A stretch of DNA of 64,000 bases from Brevundimonas lutea. GTDB taxonomy: Bacteria; Pseudomonadota; Alphaproteobacteria; Caulobacterales; Caulobacteraceae. The stretch spans positions 558,001-622,000 of the forward strand of contig NZ_QUOQ01000002.1 of NCBI RefSeq assembly GCF_003704105.1, read 5' to 3'. The notes below the pieces were generated by a model, which saw nothing but the letters and a program-made list of their open reading frames with translations, was not told the DNA's origin and did not search any database. The translations under genes were made by a program, and so were the position numbers. Below are positions 38,006-46,900 of this stretch, piece after piece; position 1 is the stretch's first letter; each line of letters starts with the position of its first letter.

Positions 38006-38836
38006 CTATCCCGGCTTGTGGTAGGGGAAGGCGTTCCACAGCGGATCGTGACTGATCGTCCACTCCGGCAGCGTCGCGGTGTCTGCGATGGCAGCCAGAC
38101 GATCGTCGCTGACCTCGACGGGAGCGATCAACGCCTCGCTGACCTTTTTGGCGTCGAGCGTGGTGAAATGATCCTCGAACTTGAAGCGACCGCCTGACAG
38201 TGGCTCGTCACCCACCGACAGCCAGACCCACGGCACGCCATAGGCGCTGGCGATGATCAGTCCGTGGAGCGAGCTGCTGATGACCCGATCGGCCGCCGCG
38301 ATCTGATCGATGACGCTGTCTGGGTCGTCCTGAACATCCACCCAGTGGAAGCGGTCGCGGCTCAGCCCGCCGAGCGTGGGCTTGTGCACATAGTGCGCGA
38401 CGATCGCCGTCTTTCCCGCCACGTCGGGACGTGGCTTGGGTTGGTAGAGACGCGGGAGGAGAACGGCCGGGTCCCCGAAGACTTCGGGCGCTTCCCATCC
38501 CAGGCGATGACGGACATACCAGAGCGTCTTGCGACCACGCAGGGCATGGATTCGTCGAGGCCGCATGGGCTTGAGCCGTTCAGCGCGGGCCTTGCTGATG
38601 TGCCGGATCGAGCCGCTGCCCCAGACCTCGAGCCCCGGTCTATCAAACGTCTGGATCAGTGATCCGACCGTGGCGAGGCCTACGGCGTCAGGCTCGTGGC
38701 GGCGACCCATGACATTCCGGACCGGTCGTCCCGACATCATCTCGACCATCCAGGGCCCAATAAGGTCGCCGAAATTCTTTTCCTTCGACCACCAGTAGAG
38801 GTCGATAGGTTCGCCGGCGGTCGCAACTGGGGTCAT
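38006..38836 (-). CDS. Polysaccharide pyruvyl transferase family protein, paralog 1
   Basis: A 276-residue cytoplasmic protein of the polysaccharide pyruvyl transferase (PF04230-like) fold. It starts IDLYWWSKEKNFGDLIGPW and later shows LEVWGSGSI, VFGDPAVLLPRLY, HYVHKP, the conserved ISSSLHGLIIASAYGVPW core and FKFEDHFTTLD. Such enzymes usually transfer pyruvate ketals to surface polysaccharides. A second copy at 55597-56424 is closely similar. ATG 38836 is chosen because it begins the conserved N-terminus; the frame extends 60 codons upstream without support. The actual substrate is unknown. Confidence 0.85.
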   Translation of the reverse strand: MTPVATAGEPIDLYWWSKEKNFGDLIGPWMVEMMSGRPVRNVMGRRHEPDAVGLATVGSLIQTFDRPGLEVWGSGSIRHISKARAERLKPMRPRRIHALRGRKTLWYVRHRLGWEAPEVFGDPAVLLPRLYQPKPRPDVAGKTAIVAHYVHKPTLGGLSRDRFHWVDVQDDPDSVIDQIAAADRVISSSLHGLIIASAYGVPWVWLSVGDEPLSGGRFKFEDHFTTLDAKKVSEALIAPVEVSDDRLAAIADTATLPEWTISHDPLWNAFPYHKPG

Positions 38837-38915
38837 GCTGGTCCTTGGAACGTGCCGGAAACTGCGCCGGGGCTGTCTCTCGCTGCGAGCAGACGGCGTC
38901 AAGCCGAGATGTGGT

Positions 38916-39671
38916 TCACGTCGCCAGCCGCGCCAGACTGTCGGCGCTGGGGAACACCACATCCACGTTCGGCGCCTCGACCCTGGCCCCCGGCCGCCCC
39001 ATCGCGCGCAGCACATGGCGCAGGATATTGATCCGCGCCGTCTTCTTGTCGTCCGTCGCGACCACGGTCCAGGGCGCGGCCGGGTGGTCGGTTTCGGCCA
39101 GCATGCGGTCGCGCGCGGCGGAATAAGCGTCCCACCGCTTCTGCGCCTCGCCGTCCAGGGGCGAGATCTTGAACTTCTTCAGCGGGTCCTCGCGCCGGGC
39201 CTCCAGCCGCGCCGCCTGCTCCTCGCGGCTGATGTCGAGCCACAGCTTGATGATCTTGATGCCGTCGTCGGCCAGCAGGCGCTCGAACACCGGGGCGTCC
39301 TTCAGGAACGCTTCGTGCTGTTCCGGCGTGCAGAAGCCCATCACCGGCTCGACCCCCGCGCGGTTGTACCAGGACCGGTTCAGGATCACCGTTTCGCCGG
39401 CGGCCGGCAGATGAGGGGCATAGCGCTGGAAATACCACTGGCTCTGCTCGCGATCCGACGGCTTGGGCAGGGCGACGACGCGCGTCTGGCGCGGAGCGGC
39501 GACCTCGGTGATGCGCTTGATCGCCCCGTCCTTGCCGGCGGTATCGCGGCCCTCGAACACGATCAGGGTCCGCAGGCCGGTTTCGATCGTCCAGGCCTGG
39601 GTGTTGACCCATTCGATCTGCAGCGCCTCGAGATCGCGATCGTAGGCTTTCTTGTCGGATTTCTTGCCCAT
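38916..39671 (-). CDS. Polyphosphate kinase 2 (PPK2 class I)
   Basis: A 251-residue PPK2, which transfers phosphate between polyphosphate and nucleoside diphosphates. Walker A is GRDTAGKDGAI from Gly41, the second motif is NRSWYNRAGVEPVMGF, and the lid region is ARREDPLKKFKISP. The single-domain length fits class I. ATG 39669-39671 is preceded by the divergent serine hydrolase 48 bases away. A much longer frame upstream overlaps that gene and is rejected. Whether it favours ATP or GTP cannot be told. Confidence 0.95.
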   Translation of the reverse strand: MGKKSDKKAYDRDLEALQIEWVNTQAWTIETGLRTLIVFEGRDTAGKDGAIKRITEVAAPRQTRVVALPKPSDREQSQWYFQRYAPHLPAAGETVILNRSWYNRAGVEPVMGFCTPEQHEAFLKDAPVFERLLADDGIKIIKLWLDISREEQAARLEARREDPLKKFKISPLDGEAQKRWDAYSAARDRMLAETDHPAAPWTVVATDDKKTARINILRHVLRAMGRPGARVEAPNVDVVFPSADSLARLAT

Positions 39672-39719
39672 GAAACGACGATGGGCTGAAACCGGAGTTA
39701 GCGAAAGAGGGATCGATTC

Positions 39720-40832
39720 ATGCGCCGACGCGACATCCTGGCCGGGCTTAGCCTCAGCGCCCTGGCAGGCGCCGCCTGCGGACGCGAGCCGTCGCCTCCG
39801 CGCCCCGGCATGGCCGGCGCTCTGGATCGGGCGCGAGCGGCGGCCGACGCTCCCGCCATGGGCGCGATCGTGGTCGATCGCGACGGCGTGGTCTGGTCGG
39901 ATGTGGCCGGCGTTCGGCGTCGGGGCGGCGACGCCATGGTGACGCTCGGCGATCGCTGGCACCTCGGCTCCAACACCAAGGCGATGACGGCCCTGACCTA
40001 CGCTCGTCTGGTCGAGGCGGGCGGGGCGGCCTGGGATACCCCGCTGGCGCAGCTGTTTCCCGTGATTTCGGTCGATCCAGCCTGGGCGGGTATGACGCTG
40101 GAGCCGTTCATGGCGCACCGCGCCGGGCTGCTGGACGCCGGCCATCTGGACGGCTGGTTCGCCACCGCTCGTGCCGATCCGCGCAGTCTGACGGAGCAGC
40201 GCCTCGCCCTGATCGACCGCGCCCTGTCGGCGCCGCCGAATGGGACGCCGGGCCAGTACGCCTACGGCAATCTCAACTACATGTTGGTCGGTGCCGCGAT
40301 AGAACAGATCACCGGCAGGCCCGCCGAAACCGCGATCGCCGAGCAGGTTTTCCAACCGCTGGGCCTTTTGTCCGCAGGCTGGGGCGCACCGCCTGATCCC
40401 GCGCCCTGGGGCCACCGCAACCTGTTCGGTCAGCTGATCCCCATGGACCCGGCCAGTCCGGGCGCGGACAATCCGCTGGCGCTCGGTCCGGCCGGGACGG
40501 CCCACATGAGCCTGGCCGACTATGGCGGCTGGTTGCGGGTCTTCCTGGGCGGTGGTCCGCAGGGTTTCGTCTCCGAGGGCAGTCTGGCGCGCCTTGCCCG
40601 GCCGTGGCCCGACGCCGCCTCGACCTACGCTTTGGGCTGGGGCGTGGCGCCGCGCGCGCCCTGGGCGGGGGCGGGGCCCGGTCTGGCGCACGAAGGCTCG
40701 AACACGATGTGGCGCTGCGCCGCCCTCGTCGCGCCCGCGCGTGGCCTCGCCGCTGCTGTCATCGCCAATCGCGACACCGATGACTGCGCGCCCCTGGCCG
40801 CGCGCCTGATCGAGATGGCGGCTCAGGCCTGA
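39720..40832 (+). CDS. Beta-lactamase-class-C-fold serine hydrolase
   Basis: A 370-residue exported serine hydrolase of the class C beta-lactamase/esterase fold. It has SNTK with Ser84/Lys87, YGN at 181-183 and the third motif HEGSNT. The N-terminus reads MRRRDILAGL, a Tat-like signal, ending at AGAAC with Cys20. The lipobox is imperfect (Gly at -3). Proteins like this include esterases and DD-peptidases; true beta-lactamase activity is not implied. It is divergent from PPK2 and followed 37 bases later by the extensin-like gene. Confidence 0.88.
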   Translation: MRRRDILAGLSLSALAGAACGREPSPPRPGMAGALDRARAAADAPAMGAIVVDRDGVVWSDVAGVRRRGGDAMVTLGDRWHLGSNTKAMTALTYARLVEAGGAAWDTPLAQLFPVISVDPAWAGMTLEPFMAHRAGLLDAGHLDGWFATARADPRSLTEQRLALIDRALSAPPNGTPGQYAYGNLNYMLVGAAIEQITGRPAETAIAEQVFQPLGLLSAGWGAPPDPAPWGHRNLFGQLIPMDPASPGADNPLALGPAGTAHMSLADYGGWLRVFLGGGPQGFVSEGSLARLARPWPDAASTYALGWGVAPRAPWAGAGPGLAHEGSNTMWRCAALVAPARGLAAAVIANRDTDDCAPLAARLIEMAAQA

Positions 40833-40869
40833 TTGCCGACTCTTCGGCGAGCGGGCAGGGTGCTGCCGC

Positions 40870-41631
40870 ATGCGTCGTGATCTGGCCGACTTCTGGAACC
40901 TGTTGTGGGAGTTGGCGCTGGGCGCGGCGGCCCTGTTCCTGATGCTCGACGCCCTGGCGCCGCCTGAACACCTGTTCTGGAAGCCGCTGGATCTGGAGCG
41001 GCCGATTGGTCAGGCCACCGCCCGCCAGGTGCGCGACTTCGACATCCCCCGGACCGCGGCGCCGCCCCTCATCGAACAGACGACCCAGGAGTGCATGGCC
41101 ACCCTGCGCGCGGCCGGCGTTCAGGTCGAACGGGCCGAGGATACCGACGACGGCGGCTTCTGCGTGGTGCAGGGCGCGGTCCGCATCACCGGAGGGGCGG
41201 TCACGCCGCTGCGCCCCGGCGGGGTTGTCATGCAGTGCCCGCTGGCCATCCGCTATGTCATCTGGGACCGCCAGGTGCTGCAGCCGCTGGCGCGCTCGCG
41301 TTATGGTTCGCCCCCGGCCGCGGTCGACAACATGGGGACCTATTCCTGCCGCCGCATCTATGGCTCGCAGTCCGACGGCGACCGGCCCAGCGAACATGCG
41401 CGGGCCAACGCCCTGGACGTCGCGGGGGTCACCCTCGCCGACGGACGGCAGGTGTCCGTCCTCACCGACTGGGACGGCGACGGACCTGCCGGGCGTGATG
41501 GTCAGGCTTTCATCCGCGCCGCGCGCGACGGGGCCTGCCGCCTGTTCGGCGTGGTGCTCAGCCCGGACTACAACGAGGCGCACCGCGATCACCTGCACCT
41601 GGACGGGGCGCCTTACAGCCTGTGCCGTTGA
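40870..41631 (+). CDS. Extensin-like C-terminal domain protein
   Basis: A 253-residue membrane-anchored protein. One hydrophobic segment at about 12-30 acts as anchor. The extensin-like C-terminal domain, related to M15-type peptidases, has SEHARANALDVAG and the ending HRDHLHLDGA, which hold the likely metal ligands (His, Asp, His). Cys residues at both ends of the domain may form disulphides. A cell-wall peptidase role is plausible from fold, but unproven. The ribosome binding site is weak. Confidence 0.85.
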   Translation: MRRDLADFWNLLWELALGAAALFLMLDALAPPEHLFWKPLDLERPIGQATARQVRDFDIPRTAAPPLIEQTTQECMATLRAAGVQVERAEDTDDGGFCVVQGAVRITGGAVTPLRPGGVVMQCPLAIRYVIWDRQVLQPLARSRYGSPPAAVDNMGTYSCRRIYGSQSDGDRPSEHARANALDVAGVTLADGRQVSVLTDWDGDGPAGRDGQAFIRAARDGACRLFGVVLSPDYNEAHRDHLHLDGAPYSLCR

Positions 41632-41798
41632 CGCCGTGTCATCGTTTATCTGTTGACGGTCTCGTTTGACCGGGTGACAACCCCTGCGCAGCTAGGAACT
41701 TGCGGTCGCTCCTTCTCTTGGAACGAGCTGTCCAGAGTGGCTGTCGGGGGCGTCTCGGCGCTCTCGCCTGGAAAGCGCGTTAGATTTGGAGACGCACA

Positions 41799-42002
41799 AT
41801 GGCGACCGGAACGGTCAAGTGGTTCAACCCCACCAAGGGTTTTGGCTTCATCCAGCCCGAAGCGGGCGGCGCCGATGTGTTCGTGCACATCACCGCCGTG
41901 CAGAAGGCGGGCCTCGCCGGCCTCGATGAGAACGCCAAGGTCGAGTACGAGCTGGAAAACCAGCGCGGCAAGACGGCGGCGGTGAACCTCAAGGTTCTCT
42001 GA
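41799..42002 (+). CDS. cspA: Cold shock protein (CspA family)
   Basis: A 67-residue single cold-shock domain binding single-stranded RNA/DNA. RNP1 KGFGFIQP and RNP2 VFVHITAV are intact. GGAGACGCACAATG gives a good ribosome binding site. The 167-base region upstream has no gene and is probably a 5' UTR, as is common for cold-shock genes. The 'A' suffix is conventional; the paralog number in this genome is unknown. Confidence 0.95.
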   Translation: MATGTVKWFNPTKGFGFIQPEAGGADVFVHITAVQKAGLAGLDENAKVEYELENQRGKTAAVNLKVL

Positions 42003-42029
42003 TTTCCGGCGGTCTGCGGACCGCTTCGA

Positions 42030-42941
42030 TCAGGATGCGACGGGCGCGGGGGCTTTGGCCATCGCGCCCGTCGTGCGTCTGGAGGCCCGCTGGGCCAGAA
42101 CGATCCCGATGAGCACCAGGACGCCGCCGGCCATCTGGACCGCCGTCATCGTCTCGGCGAACAGCAACCAGGCCAGGATCGCGGCCGCCACCGGCTGGAT
42201 CAGCACGACCAGCGACGTCAGGCTGGCCGGGACGCGGCCAAGCGCCCAGGTGACCCCGCCCTGGCCCGCCACATGCATCAGCCCCATGGCCGCGCAGGCC
42301 AGCCACCCGCCGAGGCTGGCGGGGAAGATCTGCTCGCCCAGAATCAAGCTGACCGCCAGCAGGCCGGGCGTGGCCAGGGTCGTGGTCCACACCATGACCC
42401 GCATGGCCGAGGCGCGCCGTCGCGCCACCGAAACCGCCAGGAAATAGCCCGCGTACCACACCGCCGTGCCGGTCGAGAGGAGGTCGCCGAGCAGCGGATT
42501 CGAGCCCTGCTCGCCGCTGGCCCCCGCCGCCATCGCTGCGGCGCCGGCCAGGGCCAGCACCAGCGCCAGGATGAAGATGCGTCCCGGCCGCTCGCCCCAG
42601 GCCAGCCAGACGAACAGGGTGACCACGACGGGCGCCAGGTTGCACAGCAGGGTGGCGTTGGCGACCGAGGTCATGACGATGCCGTAGTGCCAGAAGCTGA
42701 AGTCCAGCACGAAGAACAGCGCCGCCAGGGCCATCGGCCGTGTCGGCGAACCGAAGCCTCCGCCGCCCGGCCGCCCGGCGATCGCCAGCAGCAGCGGCAG
42801 GGCGAAGACGAAGCGCCAGAAGGCGGCCGCCGTCGGTCCCGTGTCGGCCAACCGGACCAGGATCGGCGCCAGCCCCAACACCATGGCCGCCCCGACCAGC
42901 ACGGCCAGGGGAAGCAGGGGATGCTGGGAGATGCGGCTCAT
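42030..42941 (-). CDS. EamA/DMT family transporter
   Basis: A 303-residue inner-membrane exporter with ten predicted hydrophobic segments in two EamA repeats. Repeat one covers about 10-145 (VRLADTGPTAAAFWRF, FVLDFSFWHYGI) and repeat two about 155-290 (GQGGVTWALGRVPASL, VLIQPVAAAILAWLLF). The two internally related halves are characteristic. Substrate is unknown; many relatives export metabolites. It is convergent with cspA. Confidence 0.92.
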   Translation of the reverse strand: MSRISQHPLLPLAVLVGAAMVLGLAPILVRLADTGPTAAAFWRFVFALPLLLAIAGRPGGGGFGSPTRPMALAALFFVLDFSFWHYGIVMTSVANATLLCNLAPVVVTLFVWLAWGERPGRIFILALVLALAGAAAMAAGASGEQGSNPLLGDLLSTGTAVWYAGYFLAVSVARRRASAMRVMVWTTTLATPGLLAVSLILGEQIFPASLGGWLACAAMGLMHVAGQGGVTWALGRVPASLTSLVVLIQPVAAAILAWLLFAETMTAVQMAGGVLVLIGIVLAQRASRRTTGAMAKAPAPVAS

Positions 42942-43030
42942 CGACGGCCGATAGACCCGGCCGGGGCGGTTGTCATGGGGATTGCGCCTTGGCTGGGCCG
43001 CGACCGCTCAGGGCTGTGAAAAAGGTCCGT

Positions 43031-43150
43031 CTCCCCGAGCGAAGGCCGGCGTCCAGATTGTAAGACGCAGACTATGGCCGCGAGGAGCGCCGTCTCTTGG
43101 CCGCCGTCTCACTCCCGCGCGTGAATCTGGGCCCCGGCCTTCGCCCGGGA
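43031..43150. repeat. 120-bp palindromic repeat element, copy 2
   Basis: Arms 43031-43059 and 43122-43150 are inverted complements with a few mismatches and share the core GCGAAGGCCGG with copy 1 at 23255-23374. Total length (120 bp) and arm spacing are the same in both copies. It lies between the divergent EamA gene start and the gluQRS stop. Confidence 0.75.
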
Positions 43151-43155
43151 CACGG

Positions 43156-44004
43156 TTATGGAGCGAGCTCCGCCCGCAGGTCCGCCGCCGTCACCCCCGC
43201 CGCCCTCATCTCCGCCAGGGTCACGCTCTGGTCTCGCTTGGCGTACCGACGGCCGTCCGGGCCGGTCAGCAGCCGGTGGTGGCGATAGGTCGGGATCGGC
43301 CAGCCCATCAGCGTCTGGATCAGCACCTGAATATGGGTGGCCTCGAACAGGTCCTGACCCCGGATCACGTGGGTGACGCCCTGCAAGGCGTCGTCGTGGA
43401 CACAGGCCAGATGATAGGCGACGGCGGCGTCCTTGCGCGCCAGCACCACGTCGCCGGCGGTTTCGGGCCGGGCCGGGATGCGACCAGTCTCGCCATCCGG
43501 ACCCGCGCCCTCCTCGACGAAGCTCAGCGACGACCAGGCCGCCTCGCCTAGAACCTCGCGCGCCCGGTCCAGCGACAGACGCCAGGCGAAGGGACGGCCC
43601 TGGGCCAGCAGACTGGCTTCCTCATCGGCCGGATGCGGGCCGGGTCGAGCCGCCTCCAGCGCGCCGTGGGGGGCGTCGCCGATGGCGTCCAGGATGTCCT
43701 TGCGGGTGCGAAAGCAGCGGTAGAGCAGACCGCGCGCCCGCAGATCGTCGATCGCGGCGGCGTAATCGCCGAGATGATCGGATTGCCGTCGGACCGGCCC
43801 GTCCCAATCGATCCCCAGCCAGGCCAGGTCCTCCAGGATCGCGTCCTCGAACTCGGGCCGGCAGCGGATCGGGTCGATATCTTCGATGCGCAGCAGGAAC
43901 CGGCCGCCGGCCTCGCGCGCCGCTTGCCACGCGGTCAGGGCCGAGAAGGCGTGACCCTTGTGCAGCCGTCCGGTGGGCGAGGGGGCGAAGCGGGTGACCA
44001 GCAT
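43156..44004 (-). CDS. gluQRS: Glutamyl-Q tRNA(Asp) synthetase
   Basis: A 282-residue truncated glutamyl-tRNA synthetase paralog. It starts VTRFAPSPTGRLHKGHAFSA with the HIGH variant HKGH, has FLLRIEDIDP, and the KMSKS variant KRDQSV. It lacks the anticodon-binding domain. It attaches Glu to the queuosine of tRNA-Asp. Family length matches (about 280-300). The stop abuts repeat copy 2. Confidence 0.93.
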   Translation of the reverse strand: MLVTRFAPSPTGRLHKGHAFSALTAWQAAREAGGRFLLRIEDIDPIRCRPEFEDAILEDLAWLGIDWDGPVRRQSDHLGDYAAAIDDLRARGLLYRCFRTRKDILDAIGDAPHGALEAARPGPHPADEEASLLAQGRPFAWRLSLDRAREVLGEAAWSSLSFVEEGAGPDGETGRIPARPETAGDVVLARKDAAVAYHLACVHDDALQGVTHVIRGQDLFEATHIQVLIQTLMGWPIPTYRHHRLLTGPDGRRYAKRDQSVTLAEMRAAGVTAADLRAELAP

Positions 44005-44028
44005 CCGCTCCGCTTAGCGCCGCCCTGC

Positions 44029-45531
44029 TTACTGGACCAGACGCACCCGATTGATCGAGGCCGCGATCGCGTCAAACGCCTCGCCCAGAGCCGCGTTGTT
44101 GGAGGCGTTGAAGAAATAGTCCGCCTGGCTGGCGCAGCCGCGCAGCATGGTCGTCGAGGCGTCGTCCTCAATGCCCAGGGCCACCGTGTAGATCTCGATG
44201 TTCTGCGACTTGGCGTAGTTGCAGATGGCGGTGACGTCGTCGTTTGTCTGCTTGAGCTGGCCAGCCGCAGTCGTGGCGATGTGCTGGCCGAACTTCGTGC
44301 CGTTCGGACGATAGGTCATGGTGTTCACGCCGTCGGTCATCAGCACCATGATCTTGCGCGGACTGCGGTTGGCGGGGCCATAGGCGCGGCCCTCGGTGAA
44401 CGGCGCGCCGGGCGAGAGGACGTTGACGCCCCAGATCAGGCCGCCCGGGATGAAGGTCATCGGATCGCCGCCGCGCTGCTTGGTCGTGACCATCCCGCTG
44501 ATGGCGCTGAGGACGGTGGCGCGGTTGTCGGACAGCGGCACGATCTCGGTCTGGCAGTCGCGCTTCTTGTCGTTGACGATGATGCCCGCATACGGGCTCA
44601 TGGGCGCCGTATCGCTCAGCCGCAGGTCTCCGATGCGGGAGTAGACACAGCCTTCCCAGCGGAACTGTTCGGTATAGGCCGCGCGACCGCCCGTCGGCTT
44701 GCCGGCGTTCGGGTTCGGGCGTTTTTCCTTCTTGGTGCAGTCGCGACGCTGCTCGGTGTAGCTTTCGGTGCGCCCGTCCAGCTGGCGTGTCCGGTTGACG
44801 GTGTAATACGGGCCGTACGCCGTGCATTCCTCGATCTCGTCCGCCTGCTTTCCTGGATCTTTGGCAGGCACATGTTTGTCGTACTCTTCGAGGCTCAGCC
44901 ACGCCTGACCGCGGTTGGCCTTTCCGACGTTGACGTACTCGGCATAGGGCACGACGCCGACCTTCACATCGGCCTCCTCGCGTTCCTTGACCTTGGTGAC
45001 CAGCGAGGCTGCCGCCGCCTTCAAGGCGGCGATACGGGTCTGGCCGCCCGCGTCCATCTGGTTCATCGAGCCGGTGTTATCCAGCACAAGAACAAGTTCG
45101 ACGGCCTCCGCCTCGCCACGCTGCGCCACGGCGGTGACATTAAGCGGCATGGTCTGAACGCCCGCCAGACCCATGAAGATGGTCGGCACGCCGCCGGTCA
45201 TGGTGACGGTCACCTTCTCGTCGGCATAGGTCAGCTCGGTGTCGTAGTCGGGATCGACGAAGGCTTTGCGCATGTTCGGCGAATTCGCGGCCACATGGGC
45301 GTCGGCGATGGTGCTCAGCGCGGATTCATCGATCTCGCGCGACGCCGCCGCCGACAGGGCCGCACCGTCCAGCACGCCCTGGGTTTCGCTCTTGGCGATG
45401 GTCCAGCGGTAGTAGTCGACGCCGAAGCCGGTCATCAGGATCAGGACCAGCGCCCCGATCCCGAACATGATGGCCGTCGCGCCCGACTGGTCGCGCCGAA
45501 ACCTTTCCGTGAAGCGCTCGGCCCCCGCCAT
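44029..45531 (-). CDS. TadG-like pilus assembly protein with vWA domain
   Basis: A 500-residue membrane-anchored protein. The N-terminal RFRRDQSGATAIMFGIG followed by a hydrophobic segment (about 22-40) is the TadE/TadG pattern. A vWA domain begins near residue 145 with the MIDAS variant DNTGSM and contains LMTDGVNTM further on. Eight Cys residues are scattered through the extracellular part. No other tad gene is nearby, so its role in a Flp pilus is doubtful; many alphaproteobacteria have orphan copies. ATG 45529-45531. Confidence 0.85.
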   Translation of the reverse strand: MAGAERFTERFRRDQSGATAIMFGIGALVLILMTGFGVDYYRWTIAKSETQGVLDGAALSAAASREIDESALSTIADAHVAANSPNMRKAFVDPDYDTELTYADEKVTVTMTGGVPTIFMGLAGVQTMPLNVTAVAQRGEAEAVELVLVLDNTGSMNQMDAGGQTRIAALKAAAASLVTKVKEREEADVKVGVVPYAEYVNVGKANRGQAWLSLEEYDKHVPAKDPGKQADEIEECTAYGPYYTVNRTRQLDGRTESYTEQRRDCTKKEKRPNPNAGKPTGGRAAYTEQFRWEGCVYSRIGDLRLSDTAPMSPYAGIIVNDKKRDCQTEIVPLSDNRATVLSAISGMVTTKQRGGDPMTFIPGGLIWGVNVLSPGAPFTEGRAYGPANRSPRKIMVLMTDGVNTMTYRPNGTKFGQHIATTAAGQLKQTNDDVTAICNYAKSQNIEIYTVALGIEDDASTTMLRGCASQADYFFNASNNAALGEAFDAIAASINRVRLVQ

Positions 45532-45652
45532 GCTCGTATCCTTCGATCACCATCGCGGGCTCTGACGGCCCGATACCGCGCGGGATATCAGCAATAGGCT
45601 AGCGAACCGTTAGCTTGGGACCATTTTCCGCCGTGCCGGCTCCGACCCGTCC

Positions 45653-45680
45653 TTGCCTCTCGCGGGGGGCGCTGATAAAC
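45653..45680 (+). promoter_or_regulatory. Putative promoter of tRNA-Trp
   Basis: TTGCCT at 45653-45658, 15-base spacer, GATAAAC at 45674-45680, about 73 bases before the tRNA. The same spacing and a related -10 box occur before rplK and before the NUDIX gene at 49809. It resembles the Caulobacter housekeeping consensus. Confidence 0.45.
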
Positions 45681-45752
45681 GCGCCGGTCTGGCCAAGGCC
45701 ATGCGCGCCGAAGGGTCCGCCCTCCGGCGCGCTGTTCCTTGTCCGGGAGCCT

Positions 45753-45828
45753 AGGAGTGTAGCTCAGCTGGTAGAGCATCGGTCTCCAAAACCGAGGGCC
45801 GGGGGTTCGAGTCCCTCCACTCCTGCCA
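45753..45828 (+). tRNA. tRNA-Trp (anticodon CCA)
   Basis: The 76-base sequence folds as a tRNA. Acceptor AGGAGTG (45753-45759) pairs with CACTCCT (45818-45824). The anticodon stem TCGGT/ACCGA encloses loop CTCCAAA with anticodon CCA at 45786-45788. The T arm has GGTTCGAGTCC, and a genome-encoded CCA ends the gene. tRNA-Trp directly before secE-nusG is a classic arrangement. Confidence 0.98.
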
Positions 45829-45904
45829 CCTTCCCCCTGTCGAAACCGGTCGGGCTTTCCCATCTGGCGACGATAGGGGACCACGAAAGCCGAGTAGAGA
45901 CATC

Positions 45905-46216
45905 ATGGCCAAGGCGAAGACTCCGGGCGGACGCCGCTCCGGGGGGCAGACTTCGGGAACGCGAGCCGGCGGCGGCGCTTCGGGCGCCACCCTGACCGTC
46001 GACGCGCCCGAGCCCAAGAAGCCGCGCACCAGCCCGATGCAGTTCATCAGCCAGGTCCGCGCCGAAGGCCGCAAGGTCACCTGGCCCAGCCGCAAGGAGA
46101 CCTGGATCACCTCGGTGATGGTCTTCATCATGGTGATCATCGCCGCGCTGTTCTTCTGGGGCGTCGACTTCGCCCTGGGCGCGGCGTTCCAGCGCATCAT
46201 CGCCCTCGGCCGTTAA
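45905..46216 (+). CDS. secE: Preprotein translocase subunit SecE
   Basis: A 103-residue single-span SecE. The first 45 residues are a Gly/Ala/Lys-rich extension, followed by the conserved VRAEGRKVTWPSRKETW amphipathic helix and one TM segment at about 75-97. It is an essential partner of SecY. It follows tRNA-Trp by 76 bases and precedes nusG by 26. The length matches alphaproteobacterial SecE with an N-terminal extension. Confidence 0.97.
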   Translation: MAKAKTPGGRRSGGQTSGTRAGGGASGATLTVDAPEPKKPRTSPMQFISQVRAEGRKVTWPSRKETWITSVMVFIMVIIAALFFWGVDFALGAAFQRIIALGR

Positions 46217-46242
46217 GACACAAGATTTCAGGAGACGCGCCC

Positions 46243-46818
46243 ATGACGGACGCCGCGCCCGCCGCCCCCGCCAATCCCCGCCACAAGTGGTACATCGTCC
46301 ACGCCTATTCGAACTTCGAAAAGAAGGTCGCCGAGCAGCTGCGCGATCAGGCCAAGCAGCAGGGGCTGGAGGGTAATTTCTCCGAGATCCTGGTGCCGAC
46401 CGAGGAGGTCGTCGAGATCCGCCGGGGCCGCAAGATCAACTCCGAGCGCAAGTTCTTCCCCGGCTATGTGCTGGTGAAGATGGAGATGACCGACGAGGCC
46501 TATCACCTGGTCAAGAACACACCCAAGGTGACCGGCTTCCTGGGATCTCAGGGCGGCACGCGGCCGCTGCCGGTGTCCGAGCGCGAGGTCCAGGCCATCA
46601 TCGGCTCGCCGGAGCAGGGCGTCGAGCGTCCCAAGCCGACGATCCGCTTCGACATCGGCGAGAACGTCAAGGTCATCGACGGTCCCTTCGCCAGCTTCGA
46701 CGGCGCGGTCGAGAGCGTCGACGAGGAACGCGCCCGCCTGCGCGTCGCCGTCTCCATCTTCGGCCGTCCGACGCCGGTCGAACTGGAATACGGCCAGGTG
46801 GAGAAGACGGGGGGGTGA
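46243..46818 (+). CDS. nusG: Transcription elongation/antitermination factor NusG
   Basis: A 191-residue NusG. NGN domain (about 10-125) shows KWYIVHAYSNFEKKVAEQL, LVPTEEVVEIRRGRK, and FPGYVLVKM. The C-terminal KOW domain (about 135-190) has GENVKVIDGPFASFDGAVE. It binds RNA polymerase and links transcription to Rho or ribosomes. A small hairpin (46821-46838) follows the stop, without a U-run. Confidence 0.98.
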   Translation: MTDAAPAAPANPRHKWYIVHAYSNFEKKVAEQLRDQAKQQGLEGNFSEILVPTEEVVEIRRGRKINSERKFFPGYVLVKMEMTDEAYHLVKNTPKVTGFLGSQGGTRPLPVSEREVQAIIGSPEQGVERPKPTIRFDIGENVKVIDGPFASFDGAVESVDEERARLRVAVSIFGRPTPVELEYGQVEKTGG

Positions 46819-46846
46819 TCGCCCCGCCGGTCCGGGGCGGCTCAGA

Positions 46847-46874
46847 TTGCCACCGCTCCGCCGCTCTGCTAAAC
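46847..46874 (+). promoter_or_regulatory. Putative promoter of rplKA
   Basis: TTGCCA at 46847-46852, 15-base spacer, GCTAAAC at 46868-46874. This matches the Caulobacter-type housekeeping consensus closely. It places the rplK leader from about 46881 to 46981. Confidence 0.5.
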
Positions 46875-46900
46875 GCCCGCCTCCCTCGAAAGAGGGCTCA

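Noticed and set aside
39672..40871. Extension of PPK2 frame into the serine hydrolase region
   Set aside because: The PPK2 start at 39671 fits the family length; the rest is antisense to a real gene with catalytic motifs.
41653..41697. Promoter for cspA (TTGACG ... GCTAGGA)
   Set aside because: Spacing to any -10-like box does not fit the 12-15 base range seen for the other predicted promoters.
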